This document shows positions 6,689 through 13,491 of a stretch of DNA of 13,491 nt, one piece after another. The position numbers and the translations under genes are program-made. Origin of the DNA: Bacteroidia bacterium (GTDB taxonomy: Bacteria > Bacteroidota > Bacteroidia > UKL13-3); contig JACFNJ010000032.1 in the NCBI GenBank assembly GCA_019454865.1, forward strand, positions 1 through 13,491, read 5' to 3'. The notes below the pieces were generated by a model. That model had not been told where the DNA came from, ran no database searches, and worked only from the letters and a program-made list of their open reading frames with translations. The stretch's first letter is position 1, and every line of letters begins with the position of its first letter.

Positions 6689-9600
6689 ATGAAAAAACAA
6701 CTACTTAGTTTTCTTTTAATAGGTGTATTATCCAACACGTATGCACAACAAAATGCAATAACAAAACCGAAAGAAAAATCATTAATAGAGCAATTAAGCG
6801 AGGATTACCAAAATAGACAAATAGAATTAAAACGCGTGCTTGCAGAGCGTAACTTGCAGGAAGTAACAATAGCACCCGATGGAAGAATAAAACAAGCCAT
6901 GTATGTAACCACTACAGGGCATATAGTTTATAATACCACATACAATATTGGAGCCGGAAGAACCTTATCAACAAATAAGGTTTGGCCGGGTGGTCCGGTA
7001 AATGTAAGTCTAACAGGGGCAAATATGCCAAACCGATTAGGAGTATGGGATGGAGGTAAAGTGCTTAATACACACCAAGAGTTTGGCGGAAGAGTAACAG
7101 TAAGCGATGGAGGCACAACATTAAGCGACCATGCAACACACGTAGCCGGAACAATGATTGCAAGTGGTGTTTCAGCCAATGCTAAGGGAATGGCATACAT
7201 GGCAACTTTAAAATCGTATGATTGGAATAACGATGAACAAGAAATGGCAAACGCAGCTGCTTCAGGGATGTTAATTTCTAATCACTCGTATGGGACAATA
7301 AGTGGGTGGTATCAAAATACAAGCCAGAGTAATCGTTGGGAGTGGTATGGCGACCCAAGTATAAGCACAACCATCGACTATAAATTTGGAATTTATGACA
7401 ATAGTGCTAAAGCATGGGATGATATAGCATCCAACTATCCGTATTATTTAATTTGTAAGGCAGCAGGAAATGACCGCGGAGATAATTTAACAGGCTCTAC
7501 TTGGTATTATTCAAATGGTACATTAGGTACAGGCACACCGCCAGAAAAAGATGGAGGAACAAGTGGATACGATTGTATAGCTTCCTATGCAACTGCAAAA
7601 AATATTTTAACTGTAGGAGCAGTATCTAAAATTGGAGGGAATACTGGAAACGGATGGACAAAAGTAAGTGATGTGGTAATGAGTAGTTTTAGTGGTTGGG
7701 GACCTACCGATGATGGAAGAATTAAACCGGATGTTGTAAGCCCGGGAGTAGGATTGTATTCATCCATAAGTACCGGAAATGACAAGTATGCATCCATGAA
7801 TGGTACATCCATGGCAACACCGGCAGCAAGTGGTTCATTATTATTAGTACAACAACATTATAATGCTATTTATGGCAAATACATGCGCTCAGCATCCTTA
7901 AAAGGTTTGGCAATACATACCGCAGATGAAGCAGGAACAACAGGACCGGATTATAAATTCGGTTGGGGATTGCTAAATACAGCATCGTGTGTAAACTTTA
8001 TAAACGACTCCAACAACAATAAATTTGAAGAACGTATTTTAACAAATGCTCAAACACAAACCATTCAATTTAATGCAGAAGCAGGGAAACCGATAAAAAT
8101 TACTATTTGCTGGACTGATAAATCGGGCACTCCGGTTACTTCAGATAAATTAAACAACACGAAAGTAATGTTGGTAAATGATTTGGATATACGATTGAAA
8201 CGCATGAGCGATAATTCAATTTATATGCCGTATGTATTAAACCCCGCAAGCCCAAGTAGCGCTGCTACTACAGGAGATAATACAAGAGATAATGTAGAAC
8301 AAATATATTTACAAAGCCCAACAGCAGGTGTATATACTTTAACTATCTCTAACAAAGGAACACTATACTCATCAACACAACCATATAGTTTGTTTATAAG
8401 TAATGGTACCGAAAAAATATCAGCACAATTTACAGCATCGGAATCAACAATATGTACCGGAAAAACTGTTACATTTACCGATGCATCAACCGGTGGAGCA
8501 ACAAGCAGAATATGGTATTTCCCCGGTGGAAACCCATCAACATCAACCGCTATAAGCCCAACTGTAACATACCCTACTGCCGGAAACTATGCTGTTGCTT
8601 TAAAAGTAACGGGAGGACTTGGCAGTGATTCCATTTATAAATCAAACTTAATAACAGTTGGGGGTATGGCTTTACCATTTACCGAAACATTTGAATCCGG
8701 TTCATCCACTGCTACATCATGGAAAACTGCAAATCCAGATAATGGTACTACCTGGGCATTATACACCACAAGCGGGACAACACCCGGAGAAACATCTGCA
8801 GGAATTAATTTATTTGCTTATAGCACTACAGGGCAACGAGATGGACTGATGAGTCCACCTATTAATTTAACTACCCACAACAATCCTGAATTAAGCTTTA
8901 AACATGCATACACACGCTATGGCGGACAAAACAAAACCGATAGTTTAATAGTATATGCAAGTACCGATTGCGGTGTAACCTGGATGAGATTAGCAGCCTA
9001 TGGCGAAAACGGCACCGGAACTTTTGCTACCTATCAAACCGGAAGTTACACCTTAGGAAGTCAAACAACATTTTCACCGGCAGCAACAAGCGACTGGTGT
9101 GGAGGAGGAACAGGCTCGGGATGTAAAACAATTTCACTTAGCAGCCTTAGTAATATGAGTAGCGTAATGTTTAAATTTGAAAGTTACAATAATTACGGTA
9201 ATAACCTATACATTGACAATATATCCATAAATGGTACATTAAAGAAGCCCGTTGCCTCATTTACCGGACCAACAATGGCGTGTGTTAATACTCCAGTAAC
9301 ATTTACCGATAATTCATCAAACATGCCTTCGTCTTGGACATGGACAATTAGTGGAGCTTCTCCTGTTACCTCTAATTCAAAAAATGCAACATTTACATTT
9401 AGTAATACCGGATTATATACTGTTCAACTAAAAGTAAGCAACACCGGAGGAAGTGATAGCATAATTGCAACCAATTATATTACCATCATTAATAAACCAA
9501 ATACTCCTAATATAAAAGCCAATGGAGCAACACAATTTTGCTATGGTGATAGTGTAATGCTAAGCACTGATAGTACAGGAAGTATTAACTGGTATGCTAA

Positions 9601-10489
9601 TGATACATTAATTGCACAAAATGTGCAAAGCATCTATGCTAAGAAAGATGCTGTATATAAAGTAGCTTTAACTAATGGTACTTGCGAAGCCTTCTCACAA
9701 ATAACAATTAATGCTCCGCAAAAGCCTGCTGCTCCTACTATTTCATCCAGCATAACCGGAACACAGTTTTGCGATGGCAATACGATTGTATTAACTTCAA
9801 GTGCAAACAGCGGAAATCAATGGTTAAAAAATGATGTTGAGATTAATGGAGCAACCGGCAAAACATTAAACGTAACCGATAGCGGTGCTTATTCGGTAAA
9901 ATATACACTTACCGGATGTGTTTCCAATGAATCTGTAAAAAGAACATTTACTAAACTTACCAAACCAACTGTAGGTAATATTACCGGAGAAACTAATCCA
10001 AACGTAGGTGTAAGTAATACCTATTCTGTTCCGGCCTTAAGCGGACACTCCTTTACCTGGGTTATTTCATCAAACGGAACAATACTTGGAGGGAATGGAA
10101 CAAATACTATACAAGCCAGATTTAACACAAATGATAGCGGCTTTATAAATGTTCAATCAAAAAACAGTACAGGTTGCATAAGCGATGCAAAATCAATACG
10201 TGTATATGCACTATCCGTTGGATTAAATGAAATAGAAAACAGTAATTTCAAGCTATATCCAAACCCTGCTATTAATGAATTAACACTTGAAATTGATTCG
10301 AAAGAATACCAAAAAGGTGAAATAAAAATTGTTAATCTTATTGGGCAAAATGTAATACACAAAGCTGTTACTTTAAACAAAGGAAACAATACGATATTGT
10401 TAAATATTGCTGAGTTAAATAAAGGAATTTATTTTATAGAGGTAAGCAGCAATAAAACCAAACTTGTTCGTAAGATTACTAAAGAATAA
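6689..10489 (+). CDS. Secreted subtilisin-like serine peptidase (S8, KP-43-like) with PKD, cleaved-adhesin-like and T9SS sorting domains
   Basis: This 1266-residue multidomain peptidase has a signal peptide at 1-19 (MKKQLLSFLLIGVLSNTYA) followed by a propeptide-like segment to about 95. In the S8 domain I see Asp121 (GVWDGG), His148 (DHATHVAGT), oxyanion Asn261 (AAGND) and Ser374 (NGTSMATPAASG), so it should be active. The usual HGTH is HATH here. Residues about 455-573 form a beta-sandwich with VMLVNDLDIRL, typical of KP-43-like subtilases. Then follow PKD 1 (578-658), a MAM or cleaved-adhesin-like domain (660-850, FTETFESG to NLYIDNISI), PKD 2 (854-935), three Ig-like repeats (about 936-1010, 1012-1090 and 1093-1176) and a T9SS type A sorting domain (1187-1266, FKLYPNP to LVRKITKE). 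The protein should cross the outer membrane by T9SS and be anchored on or released from the surface, where it degrades extracellular protein. The substrate is unknown. Confidence 0.93.
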   Translation: MKKQLLSFLLIGVLSNTYAQQNAITKPKEKSLIEQLSEDYQNRQIELKRVLAERNLQEVTIAPDGRIKQAMYVTTTGHIVYNTTYNIGAGRTLSTNKVWPGGPVNVSLTGANMPNRLGVWDGGKVLNTHQEFGGRVTVSDGGTTLSDHATHVAGTMIASGVSANAKGMAYMATLKSYDWNNDEQEMANAAASGMLISNHSYGTISGWYQNTSQSNRWEWYGDPSISTTIDYKFGIYDNSAKAWDDIASNYPYYLICKAAGNDRGDNLTGSTWYYSNGTLGTGTPPEKDGGTSGYDCIASYATAKNILTVGAVSKIGGNTGNGWTKVSDVVMSSFSGWGPTDDGRIKPDVVSPGVGLYSSISTGNDKYASMNGTSMATPAASGSLLLVQQHYNAIYGKYMRSASLKGLAIHTADEAGTTGPDYKFGWGLLNTASCVNFINDSNNNKFEERILTNAQTQTIQFNAEAGKPIKITICWTDKSGTPVTSDKLNNTKVMLVNDLDIRLKRMSDNSIYMPYVLNPASPSSAATTGDNTRDNVEQIYLQSPTAGVYTLTISNKGTLYSSTQPYSLFISNGTEKISAQFTASESTICTGKTVTFTDASTGGATSRIWYFPGGNPSTSTAISPTVTYPTAGNYAVALKVTGGLGSDSIYKSNLITVGGMALPFTETFESGSSTATSWKTANPDNGTTWALYTTSGTTPGETSAGINLFAYSTTGQRDGLMSPPINLTTHNNPELSFKHAYTRYGGQNKTDSLIVYASTDCGVTWMRLAAYGENGTGTFATYQTGSYTLGSQTTFSPAATSDWCGGGTGSGCKTISLSSLSNMSSVMFKFESYNNYGNNLYIDNISINGTLKKPVASFTGPTMACVNTPVTFTDNSSNMPSSWTWTISGASPVTSNSKNATFTFSNTGLYTVQLKVSNTGGSDSIIATNYITIINKPNTPNIKANGATQFCYGDSVMLSTDSTGSINWYANDTLIAQNVQSIYAKKDAVYKVALTNGTCEAFSQITINAPQKPAAPTISSSITGTQFCDGNTIVLTSSANSGNQWLKNDVEINGATGKTLNVTDSGAYSVKYTLTGCVSNESVKRTFTKLTKPTVGNITGETNPNVGVSNTYSVPALSGHSFTWVISSNGTILGGNGTNTIQARFNTNDSGFINVQSKNSTGCISDAKSIRVYALSVGLNEIENSNFKLYPNPAINELTLEIDSKEYQKGEIKIVNLIGQNVIHKAVTLNKGNNTILLNIAELNKGIYFIEVSSNKTKLVRKITKE

Positions 10490-10509
10490 TTGTACTAATA
10501 ATTGAAACA

Positions 10510-10546
10510 AAAAAGAGGCTGCCTTATATAAGGTCAGCCTCTTTTT
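10510..10546. terminator. Bidirectional hairpin terminator between the peptidase gene and gcvP
   Basis: Perfect 12-base arms AAAAAGAGGCTG (10510-10521) and CAGCCTCTTTTT (10535-10546) enclose CCTTATATAAGG, itself a 12-base palindrome, plus one unpaired T at 10534. The stem has a G/C-rich core flanked by an A run on one side and a T run on the other, so it can end transcription from both directions. It sits 20 bases after the peptidase stop and 20 bases beyond the gcvP stop. Confidence 0.9.
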
Positions 10547-10566
10547 AATTTATATAAAAACTGCTT

Positions 10567-13434
10567 CTAATTAGCTGCTTCAGCATACGCTTCAACAGGA
10601 ATACAAGCACAAACTAAGTTTCTATCACCATGTGTATTATTTACTCGTCCTACACTTGGCCAAAACTTAGCAGCTTTAACATAAGGCAATGGGAAAGCCG
10701 CTTGTTGTCTGCTGTATTTATGGTTCCACTCATCAGCTGTAACAACATGAGCAGTGTGTGGAGCATTTTTCAATGGATTATCTAATTTATCTGAGCGACC
10801 ATCAATTATAGCTTCCACTTCATTTTTAATACTAATCATTGCATCACAAAAACGGTCTAATTCTGCTTTTGGCTCGCTTTCGGTTGGCTCCACCATTATA
10901 GTACCTGCAACAGGGAAACTCATTGTAGGAGCATGGAAGCCATAATCCATCAAGCGTTTTGCAATATCTTCAGCCTCTACCCCACTTGCTGCTTTAAATA
11001 CACGAGTATCTAAAATCATTTCGTGTGCACAACGTCCTTTGGTACCGGTATATAATATTTGGTAATGTTTTTCTAAACGTGCTTTGATGTAATTAGCATT
11101 AAGTATTGCATATTTTGTAGCATTTTCTAATCCTTCAGTTCCCATCATACGGATATAAGCATAAGAAATTAATAAAATGGATGCACTGCCCCAAGGTGCT
11201 GCACTTACTGCTGTCATGCTTTTATCGCCACCAAGCATATTTACAACTGCATGCCCCGGTAAAAACGGAACTAAGTGAGCGGCTACACCAATTGGTCCCA
11301 TTCCAGGCCCGCCTCCTCCGTGCGGAATACAGAATGTTTTATGCAAGTTTAAATGGCAAACATCAGCACCAATATTAGCAGGACTTGTAAGCCCTACTTG
11401 CGCATTCATATTTGCTCCATCCATATATACCTGACCACCGTTATTGTGTATAATTTCGCAAATTTCGGTAATACGCTCTTCAAAAATTCCATACGTACTT
11501 GGGTAGGTAATCATTAAACACGCTAAGTTGTCTTTATGCTCTTCTGCCTTTGCTTTTAAATCATCAATATCAACATAGCCGTTTTCTAAGGTTTTTGTAA
11601 CTACTACTTTCATTCCTGCCATTACAGCACTTGCAGGGTTAGTACCGTGTGCAGAAGAAGGAATTAAGGCAATGTTTCGGTGTGATTGATTAATGGATTT
11701 AAAATAATTTCGAATTACCATCAATCCTGCATATTCGCCAGCAGCACCGGAGTTTGGTTGCAAACTAATTCCGGCAAATCCGGTAATTTGTTTCAAATAC
11801 TCTGAAAATTCGGTAAATATTTGGGTGTAACCCTCTGCCTGATTACGCGGTATAAATGGATGTAACGAGCCAAATCCCGGCATTGTTACCGGAATCATCT
11901 CTGCTGTAGCATTTAATTTCATAGTACATGAGCCCAAAGGAATCATGCTGTGGCATAATGACAAATCTTTTGACTCCAATAATTTAATGTAACGTAGCAT
12001 TTCATGCTCGCTATGGTGTGAATTAAATACCGGATGTGTAAGAAACTCGCTTACTCTGGTAAAATTAGCAGGAATATTTCCTTGTACTGCATTGTTTGTT
12101 TTAAGGTGCGAAGCTTTACCTGTTAAAGCTGTAACTAATGCATTTATATCTTCAATTGTATGTGTTTCATCAATTGCTATTCCAATATGTGTTTCATCAA
12201 ACTTACGTACATTAATTTCTTTAGCTAAACAATCGGCAACAGCCTTATCCGCTGATGGTACTTCTACTAATAATGTGTCAAAGAAGTATTTGTTTTTTTG
12301 CTTAAAACCAACTTCATTTAATACCGAACTTAATTGTGAAGCTAAACCGTGCACACGCGATGCAATTGCTTTTAAACCTTTTGGCCCATGATAAACAGCA
12401 TACATACTTGCCATAATAGACAACAATACTTGGGCTGTACAAATATTGGATGTTGCTTTTTCTCGTTTTATGTGTTGCTCACGTGTTTGCAATGCCATAC
12501 GCAATGCGGTATTTCCTTGTGCATCTATCGATACGCCAATTAAACGCCCTGGCATTAATCGCTTAAACGCATCTTTAGTAGCAAAGAATCCGGCATGTGG
12601 TCCACCGTATCCCATCGGAACACCAAAACGCTGAGCAGAACCAACAACAACATCTGCCCCCCACTCACCCGGAGGTGTAAGCAATGTTAATGAAAGCAAA
12701 TCCGCTGCAACTGCTACTTTTACTCCTGCTTCAAGTGTTTTAGCCATAAAAGCTGAATAATCCAATACTGCACCATTTCCGGCAGGGTATTGCAACAATG
12801 CTCCAAAATAGGTATCGTCTAACTGAATTGTTTCGTGATTGCCAATAACCAATTCTACACCGATAGGTTCGGTACGAGTACGCAACACATCAATAGTTTG
12901 CGGAAAGCATAATTCAGAAACAAAGAATTTTATTGCTTTTTCGTTTTTTGTTTCGGCATGAAACATGTGCATTGCTTCAGCAGCAGCAGTACCTTCATCC
13001 AACAAACTTGCATTTGCTATCTCCATTCCGGTAAGCTCCATTATCATGGTTTGATAATTTAACAATGCCTCCAAACGACCTTGCGCAATCTCTGCCTGAT
13101 AAGGAGTATATGCTGTGTACCATCCCGGATTTTCAAATATATTTCGCAATACTACATTTGGTATATGTGTACCATAATATCCCATTCCAAGGAAATTTTT
13201 ATATATACTGTTTTTCTCTGAAATTTTTTTAAGCATTTCCAACAATTCCATTTCGCCAAGCGGTGCAGGCAAATTCATACGCTGCTTTAATCGAATATGA
13301 GAAGGAATTGTTTCATCTATTAATTGATCAAGAGTGGATACCCCGATAGTGCTTAACATGGCATCCGTATCACTTACCATTGGAGGAATATGACGGTAAA
13401 CAAACTCGTCATTTTGGTTACTTGCTACTTGCAT
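10567..13434 (-). CDS. gcvP: Glycine dehydrogenase (decarboxylating), P protein of the glycine cleavage system
   Basis: This 955-residue PLP enzyme decarboxylates glycine and passes the aminomethyl group to the lipoyl arm of GcvH, feeding one-carbon units to tetrahydrofolate together with GcvT and the L protein. It is the single-chain form of usual length (the E. coli protein is close to 957), with an N-terminal half and a C-terminal half equivalent to the split GcvPA and GcvPB. Clear signatures are GMGYYGTHIP near residue 82, PGWYTAYTPYQAEIAQGR, TSNICTAQ, SMIPLGSCTMKLN near 500, SSAHGTNPAS near 595, DGANMNAQVG near 670, and HLNLHKTFCIPHGGGGPG with the PLP lysine at 699. The C-terminus carries VGRVNNTHGDRNLVC. 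The start at 13434 gives MQVASNQNDEFVYRHI, a normal family N-terminus. gcvT and gcvH are not in the window, so it is probably a single-gene unit here. It is cytoplasmic and shows no damage. Confidence 0.98.
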   Translation of the reverse strand: MQVASNQNDEFVYRHIPPMVSDTDAMLSTIGVSTLDQLIDETIPSHIRLKQRMNLPAPLGEMELLEMLKKISEKNSIYKNFLGMGYYGTHIPNVVLRNIFENPGWYTAYTPYQAEIAQGRLEALLNYQTMIMELTGMEIANASLLDEGTAAAEAMHMFHAETKNEKAIKFFVSELCFPQTIDVLRTRTEPIGVELVIGNHETIQLDDTYFGALLQYPAGNGAVLDYSAFMAKTLEAGVKVAVAADLLSLTLLTPPGEWGADVVVGSAQRFGVPMGYGGPHAGFFATKDAFKRLMPGRLIGVSIDAQGNTALRMALQTREQHIKREKATSNICTAQVLLSIMASMYAVYHGPKGLKAIASRVHGLASQLSSVLNEVGFKQKNKYFFDTLLVEVPSADKAVADCLAKEINVRKFDETHIGIAIDETHTIEDINALVTALTGKASHLKTNNAVQGNIPANFTRVSEFLTHPVFNSHHSEHEMLRYIKLLESKDLSLCHSMIPLGSCTMKLNATAEMIPVTMPGFGSLHPFIPRNQAEGYTQIFTEFSEYLKQITGFAGISLQPNSGAAGEYAGLMVIRNYFKSINQSHRNIALIPSSAHGTNPASAVMAGMKVVVTKTLENGYVDIDDLKAKAEEHKDNLACLMITYPSTYGIFEERITEICEIIHNNGGQVYMDGANMNAQVGLTSPANIGADVCHLNLHKTFCIPHGGGGPGMGPIGVAAHLVPFLPGHAVVNMLGGDKSMTAVSAAPWGSASILLISYAYIRMMGTEGLENATKYAILNANYIKARLEKHYQILYTGTKGRCAHEMILDTRVFKAASGVEAEDIAKRLMDYGFHAPTMSFPVAGTIMVEPTESEPKAELDRFCDAMISIKNEVEAIIDGRSDKLDNPLKNAPHTAHVVTADEWNHKYSRQQAAFPLPYVKAAKFWPSVGRVNNTHGDRNLVCACIPVEAYAEAAN

Positions 13435-13491
13435 ATAAATGTTTTAAAATTATTATTTAAAGTTGGGCGAATTTAATCTTTTTCATCACTT

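Noticed and set aside
6461..10389. Minus-strand open frames of about 60-90 codons beneath the small secreted gene and the peptidase gene
   Set aside because: They are antisense shadows of well-supported plus-strand genes, without starts or motifs that stand out.
10754..12634. Plus-strand open frames opposite gcvP
   Set aside because: gcvP is intact and highly conserved over the whole stretch, so these are antisense shadows.
13445..13452. A possible -7 box for gcvP (minus strand TAATTTTA)
   Set aside because: It misses the final G of TAnnTTTG, no -33 element is seen, and only 57 bases of upstream sequence are available, so it cannot be told from AT-rich background.
1..13491. CRISPR array, tRNA, rRNA, insertion sequence or phage remnant
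   Set aside because: No regularly spaced identical repeats, no cloverleaf or CCA-like segment, and no transposase or integrase motifs were seen on either strand. The repeats at 288-5339 are protein modules.

Overview
The window comes from an AT-rich member of the Bacteroidota. Three signs support this. A secreted subtilase ends in a type IX secretion system (T9SS) type A sorting domain. A very long Tyr/Asn/Gly-rich beta-helix surface protein is present. The starts lack Shine-Dalgarno sequences, and there are matches to the Bacteroidota -7 promoter element TAnnTTTG. The genus cannot be told from the sequence alone.

Layout. Positions 1-5864 (minus strand) are one uninterrupted reading frame of 1954 visible codons whose C-terminal end lies beyond the left edge. 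It encodes a secreted protein with a signal peptide, a discoidin-like (F5/8 type C) domain, three tandem modules of about 550-570 residues, and the start of a further Ig-like domain. Each module is a CARDB-like domain followed by a right-handed beta-helix. This gene fills the left 43% of the window and is easily missed because it has no stop codon inside the window. Positions 5865-6194 are a very AT-rich divergent intergenic region with candidate promoters on both strands. Positions 6195-6659 (plus) encode a small secreted protein of unknown function. It is followed 29 bases later by a 1266-residue subtilisin-like peptidase (6689-10489, plus) with PKD, cleaved-adhesin-like, Ig-like and T9SS sorting domains. 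A strong two-way hairpin terminator (10510-10546) separates the peptidase from the convergent gcvP gene (10567-13434, minus), which encodes the full-length glycine cleavage system P protein. The last 57 bases are the upstream edge of gcvP.

How the genes relate. The two secreted genes on the plus strand probably form a two-gene transcription unit. The giant beta-helix protein is divergent from them and is also exported, so 1-10489 looks like a cell-surface or secreted-protein locus. gcvP is a housekeeping one-carbon/glycine gene that is merely adjacent. I see no RNA gene, CRISPR array, insertion sequence or phage gene. The most unusual item is the giant modular Tyr-rich beta-helix protein. A functional link between it, the small secreted protein and the peptidase is possible but unproven.
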